NCBI GenBank assembly: GCA_940671915.1
Contig: CALNVZ010003429.1
Coordinates: 19,683,702-19,747,701 of the forward strand
DNA: 64,000 nt
Source: Paracentrotus lividus
Lineage: Eukaryota; Echinodermata; Echinoidea; Camarodonta; Echinidae
Reading direction: 5' to 3'
The position numbers were made by a program, and so were the translations under genes. Under the pieces are notes generated by a model. That model worked only from the letters and a program-made list of their open reading frames with translations, was not told the origin of the DNA and searched no databases. Within the stretch, counting starts at the first letter, position 1. Every line of letters begins with the position of its first letter. Positions 10,801 to 19,003 of the stretch are shown here, piece by piece.

Positions 10801-11628
10801 TTTATACATAGAGCAAGGAGTGTTACATATAATTCTGCCTCTCAATATGAGCATGGGAGAATTATATTCCAGCCTCTTCAACAACTGCAAATTGGTGTAA
10901 TCTTCAAATTGGCAACATCTGTCCAGCATCATTTTCATTATTATATGAAAATTGTTGTATTGCATCCTGTCATGTATATATAGTAACAAATGAATACTGT
11001 GCAGATTTTCTGCATATACATGTACCATACAATTGCTTTCATAATCAATTTCATCAGAATTCAGCAGTATTAAGCCAGCTTAGCGCAAGATAGTGGCGTG
11101 GAGAAAAATGTGGAAACGCATAAACTGTTGAGAATAACAGTGTTAAAGCATTACCGATACATTCTTAACTATGATATTAACCTGGACTAGAACTAAAATT
11201 AGGACATACTGATTCAATCAGGATAATTAATACCAAAATTATCATCGAGACAACTTTTATAATATTTTTTATTACAATGGTGTGAAATCAATTCTTCCCT
11301 TTGTGTTTTCCACTTTTCCACACATTTTTGCATGCTGTTATCTTGCGCTCAGCTGCTTCAAGTGGTGTACCAAAAGTGTGACTAGTCACATATCTGGGCT
11401 TTGTATTTACAGATGATATGACCTTTTGTTTTGAGATGTATCAAAAAAGTATTAAAATATGTCTTTAAGTAGATAAAAATATATGCTGTCAAATATAATG
11501 TGGATTCTTCTTGTTATGATTTCAACCCCTACTTTTAGTCGAAAGCCAGACGGAAGAAATTTCTCTTATTCATCTGTGTTCTGGTACTCATTGGAGTATT
11601 AGCACTTATCATCTATTTCAGCGTGTAA
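654..11628 (+). CDS. Syntaxin 7/12-like endosomal Qa-SNARE, 3' part of gene, alternative last exons
   Basis: Qa-SNAREs of the syntaxin 7/12 group sit on endosomes and drive fusion between endosomal and lysosomal membranes by zippering with R-, Qb- and Qc-SNAREs. Spliced in frame, exons 654-723, 1998-2097, 3465-3602, 4414-4463, 4987-5083, 7940-8012, 8606-8688 and then either 10610-10702 or 11539-11628 give about 234 residues. They hold the end of the N-terminal helical (Habc) bundle with the family-typical YTNQLAKDTNK, a polar linker, and the SNARE helix starting near ADILDVNQIFKDL. The zero-layer glutamine is in HEQGD. A basic SKARRKK stretch and a hydrophobic tail anchor follow. Every junction is GT/AG and keeps the frame. 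The first coding exon(s) are not in the window: the first visible exon starts mid-codon. Whether it is closer to vertebrate STX7 or STX12 cannot be decided; a single invertebrate ancestor is likely. Confidence 0.93.
1086..1262. repeat. Truncated GTGTTTCAC-family MITE
   Basis: It starts with aggtgttttacaaagaatt and contains the core shared with the copy at 11907-12117 (attgataaacttct, atatgaccaatgaggtgatg). The right terminal inverted repeat is lost. It lies in the intron between exons A and B. Bases 724-1085 hold a (GAT)n tract near 737-765 and nothing else recognisable. Confidence 0.55.
1617..1695. repeat. ATTAC repeat with SINE-like end
   Basis: Four tandem ATTAC units are followed by tgtgcgctaattcccttaag and gcgcttacataaaa, resembling the conserved end (atatagc..aagcgctttaca) of a dispersed SINE-like family also seen at 42196-42435. 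The rest of this intron shows no feature. Confidence 0.35.
1998..2097 (+). CDS. Syntaxin exon B (Habc helix)
   Basis: The exon is preceded by a pyrimidine-rich gtttcag acceptor and followed by gtattg. It encodes DEVQHYTNQLAKDTNK and then MLKDLNSIPPSYNPSDQ; the YTNQLAK block is diagnostic for syntaxin 7/12. An ATG-less open frame running past the donor is an artefact of intron read-through. Confidence 0.92.
2126..2402. mobile_element. TTAA-flanked MITE (piggyBac-like)
   Basis: Terminal inverted repeats CCCTTTAGCACCTAAAT (2130) and its counterpart ending TAGGTGCTAAAGGG (2398) are flanked by TTAA on the left and TTAT on the right. TTAA target sites are the hallmark of piggyBac-type elements. 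There is no coding capacity. It begins only 28 bp after the exon B splice donor. Confidence 0.72.
2403..2655 (-). mobile_element. tRNA-derived SINE with (ATT)n tail
   Basis: On the minus strand an A-box TAGCTCAATCGG (2633-2644) and a B-box-like GAGTTCGAAAC (2569-2579) mark a tRNA-like head. The unit ends in an ATT microsatellite at 2401-2421, the usual SINE layout of pol III promoter, body and simple tail. It abuts the TTAA MITE. Confidence 0.7.
2690..3075 (-). mobile_element. Two tRNA-head SINE fragments
   Basis: On the minus strand, TAGCTTAATTGG (2796-2807) with GGTTTCAATCC (2757-2767) forms a tRNA-like head. A second head, GAGCTCAGTCAGTAGA, lies near 3051-3065. Both are followed by the phrase atgagcaaagaaaatgggat in plus orientation, which recurs near 59360, so this is a dispersed family. 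The open frame across it has no coding merit. Confidence 0.55.
3096..3464. other. Intron remainder with G/T-rich simple sequence
   Basis: Holds (GTTTT)n at 3096-3120 and a G-rich stretch with ggttggggttaggtt-like phrases. No exon or RNA gene is visible before exon C. Confidence 0.5.
3465..3602 (+). CDS. Syntaxin exon C (Habc end and linker)
   Basis: The acceptor is gtaaacag and the donor gtaagg; length is 138 nt, in phase 0 at both ends. It encodes KQQKMQRERLTNDFTSALNQ and then FQRVQRDAAQKERDSYDKVR plus AGSTTS, a typical third Habc helix running into a Ser/Thr-rich linker. Confidence 0.92.
3958..4126. mobile_element. GTGTTTCAC-family MITE, copy 1 of adjacent pair
   Basis: Left end gtgtttcaccaaataac and right end ttggtgaaactcccc are inverted repeats around a 170-bp unit with internal acttacgaatgag / ttgaatgactt symmetry. 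It directly abuts the next copy. Confidence 0.65.
4127..4308. mobile_element. GTGTTTCAC-family MITE, copy 2 of adjacent pair
   Basis: Left end ggggtgtttcacaaagag and right end ctctttgcgaaatacccc are inverted. The interior shares atcctaatcgcat-type and gcaactaggaattg phrases with the copies at 8736 and 11907. It ends about 105 bp before exon D. Confidence 0.7.
4414..4463 (+). CDS. Syntaxin exon D (linker)
   Basis: A small 50-nt exon with acceptor ttacag and donor gtaaga. It encodes the acidic linker GGFEDHSSDTLIGGFE and ends in AG of a split codon. It lies about 100 bp after two adjacent MITE copies. Support is the maintained frame and splice sites, since linker sequence is poorly conserved. 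Confidence 0.78.
4738..4840. repeat. Poly-C, (AAAT)n and (AAC)n simple sequence
   Basis: A run of Cs is followed by AAAT units and AAC units, probably the decayed tail of a retroposed element. Translations across it on the minus strand are artefacts. Confidence 0.8.
4987..5083 (+). CDS. Syntaxin exon E (linker to SNARE)
   Basis: The acceptor is tttctaaag and the donor gtaatc. It encodes SRQDTGMSQQSQLSYEDFD and then AIKERESQLHKLE; the IKERE..I/L..LE block just before the SNARE helix is conserved in syntaxin 7/12. The last 23 bases and the donor are the first unit of the minisatellite at 5061-5743. Confidence 0.9.
5061..5743. repeat. 62-bp minisatellite derived from exon E/intron junction
   Basis: About nine units begin near 5061, 5123, 5185, 5247, 5436, 5502, 5566, 5628 and 5690. 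Each starts with agtcacaactccacaaa, i.e. the last codons of exon E, then gaggtaatc with the splice donor, then actgtcacttattcccttt from the intron. Units 4 and 5 are separated by a divergent 130-bp stretch. Most units keep a usable gag|gtaat donor; unit 2 has gagttaat and unit 9 gagataat. Confidence 0.9.
5744..7130. other. Intron E-F, unassigned part
   Basis: Contains a G/C-run segment near 5838-5920, a C tract at 6131-6145, and otherwise AT-rich DNA. Open frames here lack splice context and homology; I see no exon. Confidence 0.5.
7142..7310. repeat. Nested palindrome (gagagcc..agggcgct)
   Basis: The outer arms start atatcgtcggctgagagcc and end ggctctcaacagacgatat. A second pair, gttgagagccataagggcg and cgcccttatggctctaaac, lies inside. 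All four blocks share one 21-bp motif, so the 170-bp unit can fold into alternative hairpins. Coding frames on both strands are by-products of the symmetry. Confidence 0.85.
7496..7634. mobile_element. GGGGGGCGTTTCAT foldback MITE
   Basis: The left arm ggggggcgtttcatcaaagg then acttgtcggacgttttatcc is matched by the right arm ending cctttgatgaaacgcccccc, with about 45 bp pairing and one mismatch. The loop contains gattggctgagagc. A closely related copy lies in the opposite orientation at 28891-29037 and a diverged one at 42581-42735. Confidence 0.88.
7940..8012 (+). CDS. Syntaxin exon F (SNARE helix, zero layer)
   Basis: The acceptor is attcacag and the donor gtaaga. It encodes ADILDVNQIFKDLATMVHEQ then GDMI. 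The Q of HEQGD is the Qa zero-layer residue. It is the most conserved exon of the gene and fixes the family. Confidence 0.96.
8606..8688 (+). CDS. Syntaxin exon G (SNARE helix C-terminal half)
   Basis: The acceptor is aattacag and the donor gtaaat. It encodes DSIEANVESAEVHVEQANTQ and LEKAVTYQ, the second half of the SNARE helix. It is in phase 0 at its end, so either following anchor exon can join without a frame change. Confidence 0.96.
8736..8948. mobile_element. GTGTTTCAC-family MITE
   Basis: Inverted ends gggggtgtttcacaaagag and ctctttgtgaaacaccccc are followed inwards by ttaagtagactta / taagtctacttaa, about 35 bp pairing. It begins 47 bp after the exon G donor. A second inverted pair (ttaaaagcttttgtca / tgacaaaagctcttcaa) flanks it at about 8955-9080. 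Confidence 0.88.
9368..9530. mobile_element. TIR element with internal TGATTGG
   Basis: Ends ggcccccgtaacacaaagat and ctctgtgttacagagcc, with inner gcagtcaattgcaaat / gcgattgattgcaaac, are inverted. The same family, with terminal ..gtaaca and internal CCAATCA, is seen at 12285-12450 and 35116-35262. Confidence 0.75.
9760..10498. mobile_element. 739-bp TIR element, no transposase
   Basis: It begins atacccccatttcactga and ends tcagtggaatgggggtat: an 18-bp terminal inverted repeat with one mismatch. The interior has several ccgacgt / gtccgat phrases and no open frame of note. It sits between exon G and exon H1. Confidence 0.75.
10610..10702 (+). CDS. Syntaxin alternative last exon H1 (membrane anchor 1)
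   Basis: The acceptor is attttcag after a T-rich tract; phase 0. It encodes SKARRKKFLLLICCIILAGV and IALILYLSLK, then TGA. A basic juxtamembrane patch is followed by about 20 hydrophobic residues, which is a complete C-terminal tail anchor. AATAAA lies 43 bases after the stop codon, so this can be a terminal exon by itself. Confidence 0.9.
   Translation, partial: SKARRKKFLLLICCIILAGVIALILYLSLK
10745..10750 (+). terminator. Polyadenylation signal for exon H1
   Basis: AATAAA lies 43 bases downstream of the TGA of the first anchor exon, a plausible distance for a very short 3' UTR isoform. No other canonical hexamer is seen between this stop and the second anchor exon. Confidence 0.55.
11539..11628 (+). 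CDS. Syntaxin alternative last exon H2 (membrane anchor 2)
   Basis: The acceptor is acttttag; phase 0. It encodes SKARRKKFLLFICVLVLIGV and LALIIYFSV, then TAA. The first ten residues are identical to exon H1, and the hydrophobic stretch differs by conservative changes only, so the pair looks like a tandem exon duplication under purifying selection. The stop TAA lies inside a GTAAGT splice-donor consensus at 11625-11630, so a splice onto a further exon is possible. Confidence 0.85.
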   Translation, partial: SKARRKKFLLFICVLVLIGVLALIIYFSV

Positions 11629-11906
11629 GTTGGAATTTTATGACCTTTATTCTTCTGCATATTGGCAGCACTTAGTAAATAGCACCTCTAACACTTTGAC
11701 TTTAATCTTACCAGGTTCTCTGGGATCTTAATCTTTCAATAGCTGTGGTTTGTGTGTAGTTCTGTTAGTGTTTGCTGTTTAGGCTATTATTAACCTTATA
11801 CACATATGATTGGCTTTTGTTTCAAGTTGAATTCTAACTTCACTCTTTAGCCAATTGGCAGCACGTAGAGAAATGCAACTGCCACACACTAAGTTTAATC
11901 TAAACA

Positions 11907-12117
11907 GGGGGTGTTTCACAAAGAGTTAAGTAGACTTAAAGTCGCACTTAGTGTCTAAGTGCTTCCTGTATTTAACATGCAATATCAATGATAAACTTCT
12001 AAATGGAACACGTCTCCTGAGTATGATCTGACCAATGAGGTGATGCGTAATGTACTGTATGCAGCTCGGAATTTAAGTGTGAATTTAAGTCAACTTAACA
12101 TTTTGTGAAACACCCCC
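11907..12117. mobile_element. GTGTTTCAC-family MITE
   Basis: The ends ggggtgtttcacaaagagtt and acattttgtgaaacacccc are inverted, with inner aagtagacttaaagtcgcac / gtgtgaatttaagtcaactt. It shares the interior phrase atgaccaatgaggtgatgcg with 1086-1262. Confidence 0.85.
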
Positions 12118-12284
12118 TGTTTCTTTCGGGTCTTAATCTTGCTATAGATCGATTGGTGTTTGCTTCTTATAGATACTAACCTTCTGATTTGTTTTGTTTC
12201 AAGATTAATTCTAACTTCACTCTTTTGCAAATTAGCTGCACTTTGATAGTTGATTTCACTTGTCACGCTCTAATGTCAATCTAA

Positions 12285-12450
12285 CCTGTGCCCTGTAACA
12301 AACAGATTTACGATGAATTGCAAATTGATATTGACCAATCAGGTCCCTTGCTGCATAGACTTCTTACATAAAAGTCTCACCTGGAACCAATCAGAATGGT
12401 TGTTTCAAATTTGCAATTCAATTTTGACTCTTTATGTTACAGGGCACAGG
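12285..12450. mobile_element. TIR element with internal CCAATCA
   Basis: Left cctgtgccctgtaacaaac and right gttacagggcacagg are inverted, with inner gaattgcaaatt / aatttgcaattc. Two CCAATCA boxes lie inside. Same family as 9368-9530. Confidence 0.82.
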
Positions 12451-12465
12451 TCCCTGGGGTCTTAC

Positions 12466-12705
12466 GGCCTCGTCACACCGAGTCCGGTCCGGTGACCGGT
12501 ACGGCAAATTGTCTCAAATCGCTCCATGAGCGATCCCATAAAAATCGTACCGGTTGCGGTTCCGGCTAGTACGGCATAGCCCGTGTTTGTTGTGACCAGT
12601 CTCATTGCAATAGTACACGGCCGATTCATTTCGACCATTTTTGCCCATTGTTGAACCGGAACGGGCCCGTGCCGTGACCCGGACCGGACTCGGTGTGACG
12701 AGGCC
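12466..12705. mobile_element. 240-bp GC-rich MITE
   Basis: The arms ggcctcgtcacaccgagtcc and ggactcggtgtgacgaggcc are perfect inverted repeats continuing to about 32 bp (ggtccggtgac / gtgacccggacc). It is much more GC-rich than its surroundings. The open frame across it on the minus strand is a product of this composition. Confidence 0.88.
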
Positions 12706-13111
12706 TTTATTCTGTAGTTCTGTTCTGTTGGTGTTAACTTTTGAAATTTATCATTACTAACCTTATGATATTTTGATTCATTTGGCAAATTAGGTATGCT
12801 ATTGAAGCTCTTTAAGCTGCCATTTTCCTAATTTCTCTTTCTTCAGAAAAACTATCCAAATAATTGTCATTACCTCTAACTTTTAATACCTTCTAATATT
12901 AATTCCAAATTAAGCCAGCTCTTTGATTTTACTCATTCCTAAACTTTCTGTTTCTTTTCCCGTTAACTTTCCACCTAATAGAAATTAATACAGAATTTCC
13001 AATATATAATCTTCTTCTCTGTTCTATGGTAAGTGCTTGCTTTCCTCTGACTTTTCCATTTTAAAATGGATATCATGCATTTGATGCCGTGATCGAACGT
13101 CAAACAATCCT

Positions 13112-13150
13112 ACTCTCTCTCTCTCTCTTTCTCGCTATCTCTCTCTATCT
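13112..13150. repeat. (CT)n microsatellite
   Basis: Mostly CT dinucleotides with interruptions, inside the repeat field downstream of the syntaxin gene. A separate T-run of about 30 bases lies at 13509-13540. Confidence 0.8.
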
Positions 13151-14035
13151 TCTAATAGCAGCACTTTCTGAATTTTATTCCGATTCTAAATTCTATGTAT
13201 GATTCATTTAAGTAATCGTTCTTCTGCAAATTGGCAAGACTTTTTGAATCCTATGCTGATTTTAAATGCTATATTCTATTAATGAATCATTTAGATGATG
13301 TTTTATCACAAATTGGCAACATCTTTTTTCAAAAATCTATTCTGATGTCATTCTCTAGTCTTTTCAGGAGATTGGTAGCATTTTCTAAATCATAAAAACA
13401 ATAAATGAAAACATTTCCTTCATCTACATGTACATATTCTTTCCTGAATCTTATGTCATTAAAATATAATTTCTCTTCAGTAAACGGGCATCATCTTCAA
13501 AAGTAACCTTACTATTTTTTTTTTTTTTTTTTTTTTTTTTTACTATAATGATATATCTTGTGCCAATTGGGAACACTGTCCAATATCTTTTCTATTTCTG
13601 TATTCTCTATTTCATTGCATTGTCACTTTGTAAATTAAATTGGACTCCCTTTCCATTAAATTGGAAGCATTTTCTAAACCATCATAAAAACAAATTTCCT
13701 ATTTTCCATCGTCTATCCTGATATTCTAGTCTCTTCCGATATTTACTTTTTTTCTGTGATACTTGGATCTCATCAAGCAATCTTTTCTCTTCAGTACATT
13801 AACATCAGTTTGAGCGTTTCCATTCGTATTCTCTTCTTTTTATCTTCATTCTTCTCTGAGGTACATGTACTTCAAATAACGATAACGCACTCCTCTCTAA
13901 ATTGGCCGCATCTTCTAAAGAATATTACCAATTGATAAATACCTCTCTTATATCTGATTTTCTCTTATAGTTTGTAATGTTTAGGCAAGTAATTACCAAC
14001 CTTCTGCTAATTTGGCATTAAAAATATTATACACA

Positions 14036-15827
14036 GCACTAATAAGCATTGTATGATGTTACACTAAATGTGGGAAATATGAGACAACTCTGTTTTGGGA
14101 TTGCAAATTTACTGTAAGCTTCATTCTTTGTTAATATCATTTGGGGGATGTTAAAGTTTTACTTCACCTTCAACCATTGCCTGAATCACATGAATCTGCT
14201 GACTATAGAATTTGCATACAGCATTCTCATTCAAGATTCTTGTATTTCAACGTCTATTTCATTTCTTTGTATGTATCATGTGTTGCTTTAATTTGTTAGG
14301 TGTATTTGCTGTGATGTATTGATGCAGAGTAAATATGTAAATTCATATGTAATACATTTATGGAATGGTTCACTAATTCCGGTTGTGTACTCAACATTGC
14401 TATTAATGATTTCTGTGCCACCAAACTAGCTTGAAGTTATTAAAAATGTTCTTAATTTGAAATGATAGAATATATTGATTGAAGTAAAGCAAAGACTCAA
14501 TTTATCATCTATGGTGGTTTACAAAAGGAATGTGTAATAGTAAAAAGCACAAGATAAGAGTATAAACATAGAAACTGGATTTATATGAAATGTTGTGATT
14601 TTCATTTTCCCATTATATGCAGTAAGGTTTTTCATTGATATATAATATAAACTTCTTGGACACTCTAATTTAATTCTTTTAATGCAATATCCCAACCTAT
14701 CTCTTCCTTCATGTTCTCAGTTCAATCCATCTATTTTATGTTATTTTATTTGATTTTGCAGAAGAAATTAATAAACCTGTCAGAACTGAGTGCCAATACG
14801 TACTTCACATCACCATGGACCCCTTCATTATCACATACAACCATTTCCTCAAAGTGGCCTACATTTGTAACTTTAGACCAGGTCCTCAACTCATTCTGCT
14901 ATAAAATTATAAATAGACATATGGTAAGGGGTGCATCATATTTTTAATGGCACAATATATAAAAGGGTGTGGTTTTCTTCACCTGCCAGAATGAGCGAGA
15001 CTTTACCATTTTTTTTTTTTTTTTTTTTTTTTGTGGAGAAAGAAACGCTCATTCCATTTCCATTCGTGTACATCTTGTAGATCTGATAGATCTTGAACAG
15101 TTTGGTTGTTGTCTGTGGGCAAAATTACTGCAGATATTATGGAAAATATTGTTTTCCTTTAATAGATAATGTTTACACATCAAAAATACTGTTTGAGGTC
15201 CCAGGAAATGACTGCAACGATGTTTGAAAGTTTGGCATGTTAGTATGTTTCCCGTTCCATTATCTTGTGTATGTCTTTCCATCCTCATCGCTCTACCTTA
15301 CACGTTCGTTTGTTTTATCTACCGTCATTTCTCCCCTCCTAGTCTTTCTGTGTTATGAGAACCCTGTATACTTAAGTATCAGAAAATATCTAAGGAGTGT
15401 ATTTGTATTCATGACATAAAACCTTACGAAAGTTAGTTGTCAGCTACTGGTAATTACGTAGGGAGCAATACACAGTTACATGACAAGTAGGCCTATGAAG
15501 GTTTTATGAATATGGGCTCTAAACCTCTTCGGGGTCAAACTTTTACCTTAAACTGGGTGAACTTAGTTTGAATAATTGAATTCCTTACCCTAAATTTGCT
15601 TCTTAGTTGTTTGTTTTTCTTTGGAAAAGTTGATGTATAGTGTTGAGTTTCCTCTTTTTTGGGGGGGAAATTCGAAACATAATATGTGTGTCTTGGTGAA
15701 TAAATGACACTAACTAAGATTGACAATACAACGCGAGGTCAAATTTTCCAAGCTTTCAATGCCTGTTTATGAATATAATTATGTACATATATTTTTGTAT
15801 CTCAGCATTCAAAGAATGTTACTCATA
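14036..15827. other. Gene-free AT-rich stretch downstream of syntaxin
   Basis: Could include 3' UTR of a longer syntaxin transcript: AATAAA occurs at 14769-14774. A T-run lies at 15010-15032. Open frames are short and without family resemblance. Nothing else is supported. Confidence 0.4.
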
Positions 15828-16142
15828 ATGGCCCCTATTCTCAATAGCCGCCTAACTTTAAGCCTAGCTTAAATCCGTGGTTAACTATGGCTTGCAAAGT
15901 GGGACTCGATCCCAAAAAGTAGCTGTTCGATTCATCATAATTTTTGGTAGTGAAACTATTAAAAACTGCTTGGGAATGATGAGTACAAAACTTTCCCTTG
16001 CAATTAAAACATGATTCCAGAATTCAGTAAAGGTGATAGGAACATGCAACATAGACAGATTGAGTCCCATTTTGCAAGCCATAGTTAAACCACAGATTTA
16101 AGCTAGGCTTAAAGTTAGGTTGCTTTTGAGAATACGGGCCAT
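15828..16142. mobile_element. 315-bp MITE with long TIRs
   Basis: The left arm atggcccctattctcaatag continues through cctaactttaagcctagctt; the right arm carries the reverse complement and ends gagaatacgggccat. Pairing extends about 90 bp, including ccatagtta / taactatgg and gtgggactcga / gattgagtcccat, leaving a loop of about 130 bp. Confidence 0.88.
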
Positions 16143-16379
16143 ATAGTTTATTATTTTTAGTTTAATTGTGATGTCATAGACAGATAGTAGTTGATATATT
16201 TAGTATAGTACTATATATAGCTGAGCCCTAATGTGAGTGCTGCACAAAGAAGGGGATGGATTTATATTTAAATACAATTCAATAATGGGTGTTTATATTA
16301 TTATACATCAGATATTATTGGTTTATATAAAATGTGTTAGTGTTTAATTCCTCTGTAACTAGGGTGGTATTCTATCATA

Positions 16380-17845
16380 GGGGAGACCGGGGACAATTGT
16401 AACACTTTTTTCCAAATTTGACTTATTAACTACTTGCTTAACTCTTAACGTGCCGGATGCATGATACGTAGCCCACTGTTCGGTGCCATACTCATGTTTT
16501 GTATCCTACTATTGACTGCTTAATTCATGCTTTGTCTCCTACCCTCCCCTGCTTCGTGCATGATTGCGCACATTCGGAATAACGTTGATTGATTACGCCG
16601 ATTCTATTGTTCTGTGCACCGCACACTCACAGATTAATCCGCTTTAATCTGGGGCGGGCACATCCGGCTTTTAATTGGCCAATTTTCTCTTTACACAGTT
16701 TACATTACACTTGTTTTCAGTTATTTGATGTGTTTGTCAACAGTTTGATAGGACCTAGTGCACAATTCACATACAATACAAATCAAAGTCATGCCCTGGA
16801 ACAATCGCAAGTTTAGATAATTGCCCTCTTATGTTTTAAAAAACAGAATTCGGTGTGACTTTAGAGACAAATAAGAATGCCACATATTTTAAGTACAACA
16901 TTGTTGTCAAAAGTTCTTTAAAAAAAGTTATGAGGAAATATTGACTTTCATCTTTAAATACAGGGGGAAAAAACTTGGCAGTGGGGGATATACACCCTGG
17001 CATGCACGGATTGCCAGTGCGGCAGTGGGGTTGGGGCGGGGTGGCACTTAAAGAGTTAAAATCATATAAAATAAAATTTGGATATCTTAGCTCGACATAC
17101 GAATAGGTTTGGGTTAAGTAAAACTATTTATTTTGAAGTCATTATCATTTCAAAACACGAGGTCGAGTGTTACAATTGCCCCTAAACCAGGGGCAATTGT
17201 AACACGCTATGGGGGCAATTGTAACACATGAAATTGTAACATTTTGCTTTTCTTTATCAAAGCTATGCACTCGACAGATCCAAGATTTAAACAGCATTAA
17301 CCACATAAGCTAATTATTATAAAACATGTCAATGCTTGACTCAAGTTACATTATATTTTCCACTTGTTATATACATGGCATGGGATTATTGCAGAAGTTT
17401 ACGTGCTCTGTACGGGCGATGACAGTGCACTGAATTGTCCCGGGGCAAGGTACGGGGCAAAAGTATTTTCTAAACGGCATTGTTACTATTGCCCCTGTGG
17501 TGGGCGACCATATTTGGAGAGATTTTTTTCTATCTTAGCTGAGGTATTAATAGTTGAAACGTTAGCAAAATATGGCCTAAGAACATAATTTCTAAATATA
17601 TAAAAATGACAGCCGTAGCTCATCCACATATTTGTCCAGAAGAAAAACAATGGGTAATGTGAAATATCACTTTCCTACTCAAAAAACGATTTTTCTGCTG
17701 TAGAAAGTTCCACGAACCGTTAAATCTGCTAATACTCAAACAGCATGTGGAGCGATGAAATGCGCATGCTCTGTACAAATTTCAAGTTTGTAGCGTGTTT
17801 CTGCTAGGGTTGGGAGCCCCTGTTACAATTGTTCCCGGTCTCCCC
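16380..17845. mobile_element. 1.47-kb TIR element GGGGAGACCGGGGACAATTG, TA-flanked
   Basis: It starts ggggagaccggggacaattg taacac and ends gttacaattgttcccggtct cccc, flanked on both sides by TA as in Tc1/mariner-type insertions. Extra internal copies of ggggcaattgtaacac lie near 17190-17230. No transposase frame is present. A second element is nested at 16438-17059. Confidence 0.85.
16438..17059. mobile_element. Nested TTAA-flanked element
   Basis: TTAA plus ctcttaacgtgcc on the left and ggcacttaaagag plus TTAA on the right form a piggyBac-like terminal structure. The interior carries the imperfect pair gtgccggatgc..gatacg / gcatgcacggattgccagtg. It lies wholly inside the TA-flanked element and so inserted later. 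Confidence 0.72.
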
Positions 17846-18269
17846 TACAGCATTTTAAATGTTTTTTTTTTTCCCTCCACATTATAAAGCCTAATAGTCC
17901 TTTTGCCACATTATTCACCTACAACGAACCCTTGGATGGTTGATTGTGACTATATGTATTTAACTATATATACTCACATTTTCAAATAAATTTAGATTTA
18001 TTAACAAGAATTAAAGTTTCAAATTTATAATTATAATGTAAAATGTACATTAAGTTATTCAATTATTAAAGTTAGTCAATATCCATTTCTGCAATGTACA
18101 GTTTGTAGTAGTATGCAAACCTGTTTTAGTAACCATTTGCATCATAAAGACATTTCCGCTTGCAAAAAGTGTTTACCTAAGTTTGTGACGTCTAGTAAAG
18201 TTATCAGTTTATATGCACTTGGTCAGTTAGCATGTGGTCTAATTATCTGATTGTGTAATATCACATCAG

Positions 18270-18450
18270 CTTAACCCATTTGGTCTACTGTCAATTTGGT
18301 TTAATTACTGTTTGGTCCAATATTGTCACTTGGTCTAATACTCACTGGAGCTATAAAAAAATTTTGAATGTCCAGATGGTTTAATACACGTAGCTCCCAT
18401 TGTCTACATACTTTTCCCATTTAGTCGAATAAAACGTGGATCATCCCAAT
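18270..18450. repeat. catttggtcta phrase repeats
   Basis: Loose tandem phrases (catttggtctactgtc, gtttggtccaata, cacttggtctaatac) similar to those at 33340-33660 and, inverted, at 34330-34470 and 39975-40165. Confidence 0.6.
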
Positions 18451-18679
18451 AGAAGATTGTGCACATAATAGTCTTACAGTTATGATCCCGTAACAAGGGT
18501 CACTAATACAATGTAAACGCTCTGGTCAGTTACTATAAAGCGCTTTTGTAAAAATAGCTATTATTCATGACTTCTACTGTTTGTATATGATAAATTAATC
18601 TTGTAAGTAAATGAAACCAAGTAAAATAATATATTTTTAAGTATGTGTGTAATGTTCATCCTATATGTATCTCACACAG

Positions 18680-19003
18680 GGTATGACAAAACACTGCATT
18701 TATTACATTGATCCCTAATAGTTTATTTGTTCATTTTGTCTCTATATTCTCTACCAATTAGTTTTCAACATTCACTTTGTTTTCTTTGTGAGAATGATGA
18801 ATTTTTTACCTTCCAGAATTCAAGATAATCTTTAATTCAAGGTCTTGTTAATGAGATCAAATTGATTTATTTGTGATTATGACAACATAGGATTATCTCA
18901 TGTAAGCTATACAGGAAACTGATTGTAAATAGAATACTGCAGTCGAACTATTCTCTCAAAAATGGAATAAAAGCCTGTTTTTATTGCAGTGTTTTGTCAT
19001 ACC
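18680..19003. mobile_element. 324-bp TIR element
   Basis: Ends ggtatgacaaaacactgca and tgcagtgttttgtcatacc are a perfect 19-bp inverted repeat. The interior is AT-rich and non-coding. Confidence 0.82.

Larger units (their letters stand above)
10713..14035. repeat. Degenerate repeat field around the anchor exons (aaattggcaacat motif)
   Basis: Variants of caaattggcaacatctt occur near 10716, 10906, 11660, 11852, 12230, 13230, 13312, 13370, 13563, 13658 and 13900. Neighbouring phrases are also shared, for example gttctgttagtgttt..ctattattaacctta near 11760 and gttctgttggtgtt..cattactaacctta near 12715. The first two lie right after exon H1 and the next right after exon H2, suggesting old tandem duplication of the gene's 3' end. 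Confidence 0.55.

Noticed and set aside
12462-12788. 108-codon minus-strand frame
   Set aside because: Spans the GC-rich MITE at 12466-12705 and is a by-product of its palindromic arms.
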